Shown piece by piece: positions 53,564 through 62,954 of a stretch of 64,000 nt of DNA. Numbering within the stretch: position 1 is the first letter of the stretch; each line of letters starts with the position of its first letter. The stretch is from positions 2,301,501 through 2,365,500 of the forward strand of contig NZ_JAUFPZ010000002.1 of assembly GCF_030409505.1 (NCBI RefSeq). Direction: 5' to 3'. Under the pieces are notes generated by a model. It saw only the letters and a list, made by a program, of their open reading frames with translations. It searched no databases and was not told where the DNA came from. This stretch comes from Zunongwangia endophytica. GTDB lineage: Bacteria; Bacteroidota; Bacteroidia; Flavobacteriales; Flavobacteriaceae. Position numbers and translations under genes: made by a program.

Positions 53564-54190
53564 ATGAGTTTAGTGCGTCTGAATATCAAAGGAATATCAT
53601 ACAGTCAAACCCAGAATGGAGCGTATGCTCTTATATTAAATGAAGTTGGTGGGGATAGAAAATTACCTATAGTAATTGGAGCGTTCGAAGCCCAGTCGAT
53701 AGCTATCGCTCTGGAAAAAGAAATTAGACCTCCACGACCTTTAACCCACGATCTCTTTAAAAACTTTTCTGATCGTTTCGACATTAACGTAAAACAGGTC
53801 ATTATTCACAAACTGGTGGATGGTGTTTTTTATTCAAGCTTAATTTGTGAGCGCGATAAGATCGAAGAGATTATCGACGCTCGTACAAGCGATGCCATTG
53901 CGTTGGCTTTAAGATTTGATGCTCCTATTTTTACTTATAAGAACATTCTGGAAAAAGCTGGTATTTTTCTTCAGGGTGAAGAGCAACAACATCAAAGAGA
54001 ACAAGAGGAAGATCGCGAAGAGATCATTTCCGAAGAATTATTATCAGACGACATAGAAATTTCAAAAGAAGATAATAATTATAAAAAGTTATCTTTAAGC
54101 GAATTGGAAAGTTTATTATCGCAGGCTGTACAAAACGAAGATTACGAGAAAGCCGCCAGCTTAAGAGACGAAATCTCAAAGAGACAATAA
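53564..54190 (+). CDS. Bifunctional nuclease-family protein with a C-terminal UVR motif
   Basis: The 208-residue protein has a DUF151/BFN domain (SYSQTQNGAYALILNEVGGDRKLPIVIGAFEAQSIA, RTSDAIALALRFDAPIF) and an acidic linker. It then has a UvrB/UvrC motif (LSLSELESLLSQAVQNEDYEKAASLRDEISKRQ) from about residue 174. BFN relatives in plants have RNase and DNase activity; bacterial roles are not settled, and the UVR motif usually binds protein partners. The start ATG is 11 bases after the etfA terminator. The transporter gene follows after 15 bases. Confidence 0.88.
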   Translation: MSLVRLNIKGISYSQTQNGAYALILNEVGGDRKLPIVIGAFEAQSIAIALEKEIRPPRPLTHDLFKNFSDRFDINVKQVIIHKLVDGVFYSSLICERDKIEEIIDARTSDAIALALRFDAPIFTYKNILEKAGIFLQGEEQQHQREQEEDREEIISEELLSDDIEISKEDNNYKKLSLSELESLLSQAVQNEDYEKAASLRDEISKRQ

Positions 54191-54205
54191 CACCCCACTT
54201 TAAAT

Positions 54206-55903
54206 ATGAAGAGATTATTATGCCTTCTTTTTTTAACGATTTTGAGTTTACCGGCACTGCAGGCTCAAAGTATTACGAAAAGCTGGAAGATCGAAACGAA
54301 CGTAGATAGCCTTTCTAACGACATTTTTCAAAAGGGCAGCATTCTCACCATAAATAACGGAAGATTCAATTTCACCAAAGAAGAAGATACTATTTCTCGA
54401 GGTGATTATATGTACCAAAATGATATTTTGGTATTCTTCTACACCAAACCCAAAAAGAACATGGTGAATTATAGAGTTGGTAAATTATCAGACTCTTCCA
54501 TGACTCTTAAAAGTGGAAAAAAATCGATAAATCTTGTAGAATATCAGCAAGAAATCGATGATATAATTCCTGCGGAAACTTCAAAAGAAATTATCGCTAA
54601 CCAGGGAATCACAACAACAGGAATTTTACGCGGAGTTTTAGGTATATTTTCGCTGATTTTACTGGCGTTCTTATTCAGTAGCAATCGAAGAGCCATAAAC
54701 TGGAAAACCGTTGGTATTGGCATGGCAATGCAATTGCTATTAGCTTATGGTGTTTTAAAGATTGGTTGGGTACAATCAACTTTTGAATTTGTAGGTAAAA
54801 TTTTCGTGAAAATTCTAGAATTTACCGCTGCAGGGAGTGAATTTCTGTTAGGCGGACTTATGGATACTTCTAGCTTTGGTTACATCTTTTTATTCCAAGT
54901 ATTACCCACCATTATTTTCTTCTCGGCATTAACTTCTATTCTTTTTTACTACGGAATAATACAAATTGTTGTTAGAGGTTTTGCAATGGTGCTCACCAAG
55001 CTTCTGGGCATTTCGGGAGCAGAAAGTTTAAATGTAGCAGGAAATATTTTCCTAGGGCAAACAGAAGCACCATTAATGATTAAGGCCTATTTAGAACGTA
55101 TGACGCGATCTGAAATCTTACTTGTTATGATTGGTGGTATGGCTACTGTTGCAGGTGGTGTTCTTGCCGCATACATTGGCTTCCTTGGTGGTGACGATCC
55201 CGTTGCGAGACTAGAATTTGCAAAGCATTTACTAGCAGCTTCAGTAATGGCAGCTCCAGGAGCGATTGTGATATCGAAGGTTCTTTATCCACAGCAGGAA
55301 GAAGTAAATACAGATGTCGAAGTTTCTTCAGAAAAAATAGGCTCTAATGTATTGGATGCGATTGCTATTGGAACTACCGAAGGTTTAAAACTAGCTGCTA
55401 ACGTTGGTGCAATGCTATTAGTTTTTGTAGGCTTAATTGCAATGATCAACTATGGTTTTGCTAAAGTTGGCGAACTTACACACCTAAATGGCTTTTTAGC
55501 TGAAAACACGCCATATCAAACCTTTTCTATTGAAGCCGTATTGGGAACCATATTCGCTCCTTTGATGTGGCTTATTGGTGTTGCGAAGGAAGACATGATG
55601 TTAATGGGACAACTTTTGGGAATCAAATTGGCGGCAAGTGAATTTGTAGGATATATTCAATTGGCTGAACTAAAAAATGCAGCTTCAGGTTTAAGTTTTA
55701 CTTATCAAAAATCAATCATCATGGCGACTTATATGCTATGCGGATTTGCAAACTTTGCTTCGATTGGTATTCAGCTTGGCGGAATTGGCTCATTAGCACC
55801 GGGACAACGTAAAAACCTGTCTGAATTTGGAATCAAAGCGGTTATCGGTGGAACTCTGGCTTCATTACTTTCAGCAACAATAGCAGGAATGATTATTGGG
55901 TAG
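54206..55903 (+). CDS. CNT-family nucleoside transporter with an N-terminal periplasmic domain
   Basis: The 565-residue protein has a signal peptide (ALQAQS) and a periplasmic-like domain to about residue 125. It then has a NupC-type transporter: TTGILRGVLGIFSLILLAFLF, NIFLGQTEAPLMIKAYLERMT (the substrate motif G-Q-T-E-A-P), EGLKLAANVGAMLLVF and TYMLCGFANFASIGIQLGGIG. It brings nucleosides in with sodium or protons. The N-terminal addition is unusual compared with NupC. The deoxynucleoside kinase and thymidylate synthase elsewhere in the window fit nucleoside salvage. Confidence 0.92.
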   Translation: MKRLLCLLFLTILSLPALQAQSITKSWKIETNVDSLSNDIFQKGSILTINNGRFNFTKEEDTISRGDYMYQNDILVFFYTKPKKNMVNYRVGKLSDSSMTLKSGKKSINLVEYQQEIDDIIPAETSKEIIANQGITTTGILRGVLGIFSLILLAFLFSSNRRAINWKTVGIGMAMQLLLAYGVLKIGWVQSTFEFVGKIFVKILEFTAAGSEFLLGGLMDTSSFGYIFLFQVLPTIIFFSALTSILFYYGIIQIVVRGFAMVLTKLLGISGAESLNVAGNIFLGQTEAPLMIKAYLERMTRSEILLVMIGGMATVAGGVLAAYIGFLGGDDPVARLEFAKHLLAASVMAAPGAIVISKVLYPQQEEVNTDVEVSSEKIGSNVLDAIAIGTTEGLKLAANVGAMLLVFVGLIAMINYGFAKVGELTHLNGFLAENTPYQTFSIEAVLGTIFAPLMWLIGVAKEDMMLMGQLLGIKLAASEFVGYIQLAELKNAASGLSFTYQKSIIMATYMLCGFANFASIGIQLGGIGSLAPGQRKNLSEFGIKAVIGGTLASLLSATIAGMIIG

Positions 55904-55975
55904 AAGTGAGATTTAAAATAAGTTTTATTGATTTTCAAAAAGCTTGTAAATCTTTCTATTTCAATTTTATAAGGT

Positions 55976-57589
55976 TTAAAGATTCATCAACTCCGAAGTT
56001 TCTCCATTTTTGTCCATAATTAGGACACTATAGTTATTCACTGGGAGTTCTATTTCTAACTTTTCATAGTTTCCCATCTTTAAATTAAGTACGGGTACAG
56101 CATTCTTTTTATAAATATCGAACTCATTCTTATTGTAAATTTTGATAAGTAAAGGAAGATTTAAATGACGGTATGCATTTAGGTTAAGAGTAAAGATTTT
56201 AAAATCACTCTCGCTATAAATATTCTTTAAATTCGTTTTTAGATTATTGACTACATAATAATCGGTTACTTTCTGTGTATCTTTTACCAGTTGGTCAAAA
56301 GGCATCAAAATAATTTCATCCGATGCTTCTTCAATCATTTCAACCTGATTTATGGTTAATGGATCAATGCCTGAAATTTCTTTAAAAACAGTAGCCATCC
56401 ACTTGCCATTCTTAGTGGGTTCTTCCAGAATATGATCGATACCAGCATGCACTAAAATCTTAGCCTTAGAATCTTGTTTTATGTAATTGAAAAGATTTTG
56501 TGCCTGCCCTACCTCTCTATTTATAGCGTTATCGGTATTTTCATAAGAAATAATTTTATAACCCAAGCTCACAGCTTTACGGATAAGATGAGCAAAGTAA
56601 GCTTCCTGAATATAATACCCAGAACTCAAGGTGGGATAAGGCCGTGACTGATTAATCTTCGACGCCTGAAATGCACTGCTTAAAGATTCGAGAGCGAGAT
56701 AATTGTACCCCTGATTTTTTAATCGCTGGAGTAAGCTGATTGTAAATATTCGATGTTTTGGATACCAGTGATTCTCATTAACCATCACCACTCTAGTCTT
56801 CTCTGCCTCTTTTGAAATTTTGTCCAGAGCTTCTTTATCGTGATCTATCTTAGACTTGTGAATTGCTTTTAGCGTATTTACTTGATTTGACATTCTCTTG
56901 CTTTCAAATTGATCTATAAGACTATCATACTTTTCGTTGTTCTGCATGAACGAATTAATTGTTGTTAAGTATTGATATTGCATCCATTCTCCTTCCAGAC
57001 TATCAGCCACAGGCGCTTCAATTATTTTTTTACTTGATTTCAAATAATTAATATCATTTCTTACGTTTTCAAATACTTTAGAATAGGTTAAGGCATTACT
57101 ACTGTCTATTTTAAATTGAACACTTTCTACAATCTTTTCACCATCCTTAATAATACCCTGAATACTAGTATTTTTATTGACAGCGGTTAAGAGTAAATAA
57201 ATTCCTCTCTTATTATTCTTAGTTCCAAACAACACAGATTGGGACAGCGTATCTATTACAGGAAGATCCAAATGCTCTAATTCCGCATATTTTTTAGTAA
57301 GAAATAAATAGCCCTTATACTCTGGATTGACAGTTGTCTTTGAGAAAGCAAGAAGATTTTTCTTATGTAGAATCGGATATTTCCTTATAAGTTCGGCAAG
57401 CGACTTTCTATCAATTTCGTATGGAGATCGTATGTGTGTATCACCAAAATATTGAACGGAAATTTCTGCTTCTTTATTTATAAGCTTAGCCCCATTAACA
57501 TAATTATACTTAGCCAAAGGATGATAAGCATTGCAGCTTAAGAGTAGCGTTAAGATGAAAACTAATAAAGAGATTTTTTGATAAGACAT
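55976..57589 (-). CDS. Lipoprotein with a ChaN/TraB-like (erythromycin-esterase-like) domain
   Basis: From the ATG at 57589 the protein is 537 residues long. It has a lipoprotein signal (LTLLLSCNAYHPL). A region of about 200 residues follows, then a domain with MVNENHWYPKHRIFTISLLQRLKNQGYNYLALESLSSAFQ and ILVHAGIDHILEEP. This resembles ChaN, TraB and erythromycin esterase-like hydrolases, in which His and Glu near these motifs are catalytic or bind metal. Function is unknown. The start is chosen because the upstream ATG (57610) precedes a worse signal. Convergent with the transporter gene. Confidence 0.72.
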   Translation of the reverse strand: MSYQKISLLVFILTLLLSCNAYHPLAKYNYVNGAKLINKEAEISVQYFGDTHIRSPYEIDRKSLAELIRKYPILHKKNLLAFSKTTVNPEYKGYLFLTKKYAELEHLDLPVIDTLSQSVLFGTKNNKRGIYLLLTAVNKNTSIQGIIKDGEKIVESVQFKIDSSNALTYSKVFENVRNDINYLKSSKKIIEAPVADSLEGEWMQYQYLTTINSFMQNNEKYDSLIDQFESKRMSNQVNTLKAIHKSKIDHDKEALDKISKEAEKTRVVMVNENHWYPKHRIFTISLLQRLKNQGYNYLALESLSSAFQASKINQSRPYPTLSSGYYIQEAYFAHLIRKAVSLGYKIISYENTDNAINREVGQAQNLFNYIKQDSKAKILVHAGIDHILEEPTKNGKWMATVFKEISGIDPLTINQVEMIEEASDEIILMPFDQLVKDTQKVTDYYVVNNLKTNLKNIYSESDFKIFTLNLNAYRHLNLPLLIKIYNKNEFDIYKKNAVPVLNLKMGNYEKLEIELPVNNYSVLIMDKNGETSELMNL

Positions 57590-57760
57590 GATTGATGATT
57601 TGTTCAGCAATATAATAAACTAATATTTTAGTTGAAATAAATTATCTAATTTTCCTCTTCTAATTTGAAGAAGATTAAAAGAAGAAAACTAAACAAGCAG
57701 CACTGTAATCCAAATTCTTTATTTTAGCATAAAATTTTTCTGAAGAGAGGATCCCATATT

Positions 57761-58585
57761 ATGAAGCAATATCAAGACTTACTACAACACATTCTAGATA
57801 ACGGTGCAGAAAAAGGTGATCGCACCGGGACCGGCACAAAAAGTGTTTTTGGTTACCAAATGCGTTTTGACCTTAGTGAAGGTTTCCCAATGGTAACCAC
57901 AAAAAAAGTACATCTAAAATCGATAATTTACGAGCTGCTTTGGTTTCTAAAAGGAGACACAAATATTGAATATCTAAAAGAAAATGGAGTACGTATTTGG
58001 AACGAATGGGCAGATGAAAATGGCGATTTGGGACCGATTTACGGCCACCAATGGAGAAATTGGAACGGTGAAGAAATCGATCAAATTTCAGAAATTATTG
58101 AAACTTTAAAGACTAATCCTAATAGCCGTAGAATGTTGGTTTCTGCATGGAATCCTTCAGTAATGCCAGATACTTCGGTTTCCTTTTCAGAAAATGTAGC
58201 CAATGGCAAAGCAGCGCTTCCACCCTGCCATGCATTTTTTCAGTTTTACGTCGCAGATGGAAAATTGAGTTGTCAACTTTACCAACGTAGTGCCGATGTA
58301 TTTTTAGGCGTTCCGTTTAATATTGCTTCCTATGCGTTATTTACGATGATGATGGCTCAGGTTTGTGGTTACGAGGCTGGAGATTTTATTCATACTTTTG
58401 GAGACGTTCACATTTACAGCAATCACATGGATCAGGTGAATTTGCAATTAAGTAGAGCGTCAAGAGATTTACCTAAAATGAAGATCAATCCAGAAATTAA
58501 AGATATTTTTGATTTTAAGTTTGAAGATTTTAAATTAGAGGGTTACGATCCGCATCCACCGATAAAAGGTAAAGTTGCGGTGTAA
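57761..58585 (+). CDS. thyA: Thymidylate synthase
   Basis: The 274-residue protein shows the classical ThyA segments: [44 protein letters not shown], the catalytic cysteine in [12 protein letters not shown] near residue 155, and [19 protein letters not shown]. It makes dTMP from dUMP using methylene-THF, which is shared with the MetF reaction. The two secreted TonB-C-like genes follow within 30 bases and may be transcribed with it. Confidence 0.98.
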   Translation: MKQYQDLLQHILDNGAEKGDRTGTGTKSVFGYQMRFDLSEGFPMVTTKKVHLKSIIYELLWFLKGDTNIEYLKENGVRIWNEWADENGDLGPIYGHQWRNWNGEEIDQISEIIETLKTNPNSRRMLVSAWNPSVMPDTSVSFSENVANGKAALPPCHAFFQFYVADGKLSCQLYQRSADVFLGVPFNIASYALFTMMMAQVCGYEAGDFIHTFGDVHIYSNHMDQVNLQLSRASRDLPKMKINPEIKDIFDFKFEDFKLEGYDPHPPIKGKVAV

Positions 58586-58614
58586 ACTAATTCTAATTTA
58601 AAATTTTTAATATC

Positions 58615-58992
58615 ATGAAAAGGTTATTGCTTATCGCAAGTTTTGTATTCGGAACTTTAGGAACAGTCGCTGCTCAACAAACCTCTCCGGTTTGGCCGGG
58701 TTGTGAAGATAGTGAAGATGTAAAGGCTTGTTTTAATCAGAAGCTTAGTCAGCACGTAAAAGAAAATTACGAATATCCACAAAACGATGCCGGAGAGTAT
58801 GTTCGAGGAAAAGTAACCATCAAATTTGAAGTTGATGAAAAAGGCAAAGTAAATGTTTTGAATATCGAAGGGAATGAACCTTTAGTAAACGAAGCAGCGA
58901 AAAAAATGATTAAAAAAATGCCTAAAATGGAACCTGGAAAGTTACAGGGCGAGGTAGATGCAAGAGAATTTACGGTCTCTTATAAATTCTAA
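58615..58992 (+). CDS. Small secreted TonB-C-like protein, first of a tandem pair
   Basis: The 125-residue protein has a signal peptide (ending GTVAAQQ), the motif SPVWPGCEDSEDVKACFNQKL and a TonB C-terminal-like fold (GKVTIKFEVDEKGKVNVLNIEGNEPLVNEAAKKMIKKMPKM, in parts). It lacks the TonB transmembrane and proline-rich regions, so it is not an energy transducer by itself. Two conserved Cys may form a disulfide. The next gene encodes a paralogue with the same layout. Function is unknown. Confidence 0.75.
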   Translation: MKRLLLIASFVFGTLGTVAAQQTSPVWPGCEDSEDVKACFNQKLSQHVKENYEYPQNDAGEYVRGKVTIKFEVDEKGKVNVLNIEGNEPLVNEAAKKMIKKMPKMEPGKLQGEVDAREFTVSYKF

Positions 58993-59027
58993 AAGAACTA
59001 TATTTTAACTTATTACCTTCAGTTTTT

Positions 59028-59438
59028 ATGAAAAAAATACTATTTATTGGTTGTTTGTTAGTAAGCTTAATGAGCTACGCACAAGAAAATGTAAAAACCG
59101 AAGGTAATACTGTTACCGTGACAGAGGTTGCACCAGTATGGCCTGGTTGTGAGAATGAAGAAAACAAAGACAATTGCTTTAATAGCAAATTCTTAGATCA
59201 TGTAAAAACCACTTATAAATATCCGCGTAAAGATTCTGGAGATTTTATTCGTGGTAAAGCGACCATAAAGATGCATATAGATGAAGACGGTGTTGCTAAG
59301 ATCGACAAGATCGAAACCGAAGAGCCTAAAATTAAATCTGCTGTACAAATAATGCTCGCTGAATTGCCTAAAATGACTCCGGGTAAAAAAGCAGGAAAGC
59401 CTGTTTCTATAAAATATACCATTCCGCTGCAATTATAG
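59028..59438 (+). CDS. Small secreted TonB-C-like protein, second of a tandem pair
   Basis: The 136-residue protein is a clear paralogue of the preceding one: a signal peptide (MSYAQ), the same VWPGCENEENKDNCF motif with two Cys, YPRKDSGDFIRGKATIKM and a similar C-terminal end. It is 35 bases downstream, on the same strand. Tandem duplication is the simplest origin. Neither gene shows a known partner; a periplasmic role is suggested by the signal peptides. Confidence 0.75.
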   Translation: MKKILFIGCLLVSLMSYAQENVKTEGNTVTVTEVAPVWPGCENEENKDNCFNSKFLDHVKTTYKYPRKDSGDFIRGKATIKMHIDEDGVAKIDKIETEEPKIKSAVQIMLAELPKMTPGKKAGKPVSIKYTIPLQL

Positions 59439-59574
59439 GTTATATTCTAATTAACACAATACATCGGCTTTCTAGCACTTTTCCTTTTTTAACTTTGGAT
59501 TAACGCTGGTGAAAAGCGCTAGCTTCTAAAAAATTGTAAATTTGAGAGATACGCACTAACCGTATTTCTCTTTT

Positions 59575-60738
59575 ATGCTTACACAGTCTAACTTATTAGA
59601 ACTTTTTAAAAACACCAGAGCACAATCTGAACTTATTTGTTCCTTTTTAGAAACTGAAGATTACGTAGTACAACCCATAGTAGATGTTTCTCCACCTAAA
59701 TGGCATCTTGGACACACCACATGGTTTTTTGAAGAATTTGTTCTTAAACCGCATAAAGACGACTATGAGCTTTTTGATATTCATTCAGCTTATGTCTTTA
59801 ATAGTTATTACGAAAGTGTAGGTGAAAAAGTGATACGTACCGACCGCGGTAATCTTTCGCGTCCTACAGTAGCCTGGGTTTATAAATATCGAAACTACGT
59901 TTCTAAAGCTTTACAGGAATTTATAGAAACTGAAGATCTCAAAAGCGACGTTCTTGAAGTAATCGAGATCGGTTGTCATCACGAAAAACAACATCAGGAA
60001 CTACTTTATACCGATATAAAATACATTCTGGGAAACAATCCACTTTTCCCGAAATACAATAATCAATTTGTAGAAAATCCGATTCAGGATTTTCCGCAGG
60101 AATGGATTTCAGTAGAAAAGGGGAATTACGAGATTGGCTATAATAGCGCAGATTTTTGTTATGATAATGAACTTGGCAGACATACTGTTTACCTGGGCGA
60201 TTATCAAATTTCAAACAAGCTGGTTACTAATAAAGAATTTATAGAGTTTATAGAAGCCGGCGGATATGAAGATGTCTTATTATGGCATGCAGAAGCCTGG
60301 GATTGGATAAATACCAATAAAATTACATCGCCATCATATTGGCATCAAATCGACGGCGATTGGCACCAATTCACCTTACAGGGATTGCAGAAGTTAGTTG
60401 AGGATGCTCCATTAAGCCATATTTCTTATTACGAAGCGTTTGCTTACGCGCAATGGAAAGGCTTACGACTACCTACCGAGCAAGAATGGGAAATTGCAAA
60501 TACCAAATTTGATTGGGGTTCTCGCTGGGAATGGACAGAAAGTGCCTATTCACCTTATCCTAGTTATACTAAGGCTCCGGGCGCCCTGGGAGAATACAAT
60601 GGCAAATTTATGGTAAACCAAAAAGTGCTTCGAGGCGGCTCTGTAGCAACCTCAGACAATCACACCAGAGCAACCTATCGCAACTTTTTTCACGCACCTT
60701 TACGTTGGCAATTCACCGGAATTCGTCTTGCCAAATAA
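59575..60738 (+). CDS. egtB: Ergothioneine biosynthesis protein EgtB (iron sulfoxide synthase)
   Basis: The 387-residue protein has a DinB-like N-terminal half with iron-binding His in KWHLGHTTWFFEEF and the HxxxHxE motif His136, His140 and Glu142 in CHHEKQHQE. A formylglycine-type domain follows with SNKLVTNKEFIEFI, RLPTEQEWEIAN, FMVNQKVLRGGSVATSDNHTRATYRNFF and ends RWQFTGIRLAK. EgtB joins trimethylhistidine to cysteine or gamma-glutamylcysteine. EgtD, which makes trimethylhistidine, starts 15 bases after the stop. TAAATTTG (59537-59544) is a likely -7 element. Confidence 0.94.
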   Translation: MLTQSNLLELFKNTRAQSELICSFLETEDYVVQPIVDVSPPKWHLGHTTWFFEEFVLKPHKDDYELFDIHSAYVFNSYYESVGEKVIRTDRGNLSRPTVAWVYKYRNYVSKALQEFIETEDLKSDVLEVIEIGCHHEKQHQELLYTDIKYILGNNPLFPKYNNQFVENPIQDFPQEWISVEKGNYEIGYNSADFCYDNELGRHTVYLGDYQISNKLVTNKEFIEFIEAGGYEDVLLWHAEAWDWINTNKITSPSYWHQIDGDWHQFTLQGLQKLVEDAPLSHISYYEAFAYAQWKGLRLPTEQEWEIANTKFDWGSRWEWTESAYSPYPSYTKAPGALGEYNGKFMVNQKVLRGGSVATSDNHTRATYRNFFHAPLRWQFTGIRLAK

Positions 60739-60753
60739 CGATTAACTACTATT

Positions 60754-61731
60754 ATGAAAGCCACACCAACTACCGCTAAATATGAAACTGCTTTTGAAGA
60801 AGATGTCGCTAAAGGCCTAACCAGCTTTCCGAAGTATCTACTTTCAAAGTACATCTACGATGAAAAAGGGGACAAACTTTTTCAGCAAATAATGGCAATG
60901 CCTGAGTATTATTTAACTAACTGTGAACTTGGGATTATTCAGCAGCATACTGCTAGCATTGCCGATTCCTTTAACAGCAAAAAAGGATTTGATCTAATTG
61001 AACTTGGCGCCGGAGACGGTAAAAAAACAAAGGTTTTACTGAAACATTTAGTCGATAAAAACTACGATTTCAATTATCTACCGGTCGATATTAGTCAGCA
61101 TGTTTTAGATGAATTGGAAAATTCTTTAAAGACTGAAATTCCCGGTGTAAATATCAAAACACAGCAAGGAACTTATTTTAAAACTTTAGAAAAACTTGCC
61201 GATTACAATTCGCGGAAAAAAGTAATACTAGTTTTAGGTTCTAACATAGGAAATCTAATGCACGCTAAAGCGATCGATTTCCTCAAAAATATTTGCAATG
61301 CCATGAGCGAAGAAGACATGCTTTTTATGGGATTCGATCAAAAGAAAGATCCGCAAATAATACTAGACGCTTACAATGATCCTAACGGTATTACTGAAGC
61401 CTTTAACAAGAACCTTCTAACTCGAATGAATAAAGAACTGGAAGCCGATTTTAATACGGAAGATTTTAAGCATTGGGAAACGTACAATCCTGAAACAGGA
61501 ACCGCAAGCAGTTACCTTGTGAGTAAAAAAGAACAGCAGGTAAAAATCGATAAACTGGGATTAGATATCAATTTTGCTGCTTGGGAAACTATCCATACAG
61601 AAATTTCACAAAAATACGATGATGATATTGTAAACTGGCTGGCAAAAGAAGCGGGATTAGAGGTGACCGACGAATTTAGTGATTCGGAAAAATGCTATAA
61701 AAATTATATCTTTAGAAAGAAAGATCTTTAG
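60754..61731 (+). CDS. egtD: L-histidine N(alpha)-methyltransferase EgtD
   Basis: The 325-residue SAM-dependent methyltransferase has ELGAGDGKKTKVLLKHL near residue 80, YLPVDISQHVLDELE and LGSNIGNLMHAKAIDFL, matching the EgtD family. It adds three methyl groups to histidine, giving hercynine, which EgtB then sulfurises. This is another heavy user of SAM in the window. It follows egtB by 15 bases. EgtA and EgtC homologues were not seen within the window. Confidence 0.94.
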   Translation: MKATPTTAKYETAFEEDVAKGLTSFPKYLLSKYIYDEKGDKLFQQIMAMPEYYLTNCELGIIQQHTASIADSFNSKKGFDLIELGAGDGKKTKVLLKHLVDKNYDFNYLPVDISQHVLDELENSLKTEIPGVNIKTQQGTYFKTLEKLADYNSRKKVILVLGSNIGNLMHAKAIDFLKNICNAMSEEDMLFMGFDQKKDPQIILDAYNDPNGITEAFNKNLLTRMNKELEADFNTEDFKHWETYNPETGTASSYLVSKKEQQVKIDKLGLDINFAAWETIHTEISQKYDDDIVNWLAKEAGLEVTDEFSDSEKCYKNYIFRKKDL

Positions 61732-61786
61732 ACCTGTAACGAGACAATCTATTTATGAATGTTCGCATTAAATCATAAAGAAAGGT

Positions 61787-61814
61787 GGTCACCCTGAACT
61801 CGATTCAGGGTCTA
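61787..61814. repeat. REP-like palindrome, second copy
   Basis: GGTCACCCTGAACTCGATTCAGGGTCTA has arms ACCCTGAA and TTCAGGGT, like 664-693 read on the other strand. It lies after egtD. Confidence 0.65.
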
Positions 61815-61843
61815 ATCACGATAGGTAGTTTTCATTATAGTAT

Positions 61844-61871
61844 GAGATTCCGGATCAAGTCCGGAATGACG
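61844..61871. repeat. REP-like palindrome, variant copy
   Basis: ATTCCGGA (61847-61854) and TCCGGAAT (61860-61867) flank TCAAG, with GACG after, as in the other two. The inner sequence differs (CCGGA in place of CCCTGAA), so this is a second subtype. It is 30 bases from copy 2. Confidence 0.6.
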
Positions 61872-61917
61872 AAAACAACGAATTATTATAAATTATGGAT
61901 AATCAAATCTATTTCTT

Positions 61918-62526
61918 ATGAAAAAGTTGCTTTTACTTTTCTCGGCAATTCTTTTAAGTTTCGCCTTTATTCCGGTGCAGCACAATGCTGAAACTTCAGA
62001 TGATATTGGGTTACAGAATTTCATTCCGCAGGGAAAAGTCAATTTTTCTGAGATTGAATCGGTTAAAAAATCTGCTATAAATATTGATTCAGAAAAAGAA
62101 CTCACATTTGTTGATAGCAATAGTTTAATGCTGAAATACTTAACAGAAAAGACAAGAATAAAAAGTAATGCCGCTTTTAACCAAAATGAATATTTTAAAC
62201 TTGTTAAGCTGAAAGGCAATTTGTCTTACGACATTAAAAAAACCGCTAAAACTATCGAATTTCGATCTAGCGAAGCCGCTATACCTAACTTCAACCTAAA
62301 TTCTGAAGAAAACAGTATTTTACTAGGCGAAGAAGTCTATTCTTTTTCAACCAAAATAACTATAGATCATTCAGAAAATGCCTTTAATAGCGCTTGGACC
62401 GGTTTTGCTTATACTAACGGAAAATCTAAAGTTGTTTTAGCGAAATTGGATAATAATCGCTTCGGAATTTTAATGGATCTTCCTAATAAAACACCTCAGG
62501 TATTTATCGAAAATGAACTAAAATAA
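61918..62526 (+). CDS. Secreted protein of unknown function
   Basis: The 202-residue protein has a signal peptide (MKKLLLLFSAILLSFAFIPVQ). The mature part is polar and rich in Asn, Lys and Ser, with no motif I recognise. It starts near the REP-like palindromes and is followed after four bases by another small secreted protein gene, so the two are probably cotranscribed. Start and stop are clear. Confidence 0.7.
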   Translation: MKKLLLLFSAILLSFAFIPVQHNAETSDDIGLQNFIPQGKVNFSEIESVKKSAINIDSEKELTFVDSNSLMLKYLTEKTRIKSNAAFNQNEYFKLVKLKGNLSYDIKKTAKTIEFRSSEAAIPNFNLNSEENSILLGEEVYSFSTKITIDHSENAFNSAWTGFAYTNGKSKVVLAKLDNNRFGILMDLPNKTPQVFIENELK

Positions 62527-62530
62527 AAAC

Positions 62531-62935
62531 ATGAAATTTTCAACTATTTTCCTTTTATTATTCTTCTTTACACAGGTAGCTACTTCCCAAAGCGATCCTA
62601 CAGAAACCATGGATCGTACTTATCAAGATAGTACAGATATTCCCGTAAAGTACTGTTTGATTATTCCGTCTGGGAAATTTTTATCGAAATATATCGACAT
62701 CCAGATTGACTATGGCCAGGAGCAGGCAATATTTAAAAATTCTTATATCAGGGATGAAGACGGGAATAAAAGAACATTCAATTCGATTGTACATGCGCTG
62801 AATTATATGGATAGTTTAGGATGGGAGCTAGTTAAAACCTACAGCGAGCAAGAGACGGAAAATAACTTTAGAAGTTACTATTTGTTTAAATCTGAAGGAG
62901 ATGCAACACTTCCTATAAATCAAGAAACCAGATAA
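62531..62935 (+). CDS. Small secreted protein of unknown function
   Basis: The 134-residue protein has a signal peptide (ending FTQVATSQ). Its mature part contains LNYMDSLGWELVKTY and a hydrophilic end. Similar WELVxxY segments occur in small Bacteroidota proteins without assigned role. The gene follows the preceding secreted protein after four bases. No enzymatic motif is visible. Confidence 0.65.
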   Translation: MKFSTIFLLLFFFTQVATSQSDPTETMDRTYQDSTDIPVKYCLIIPSGKFLSKYIDIQIDYGQEQAIFKNSYIRDEDGNKRTFNSIVHALNYMDSLGWELVKTYSEQETENNFRSYYLFKSEGDATLPINQETR

Positions 62936-62954
62936 ATTTTAAAGAATTACCATT

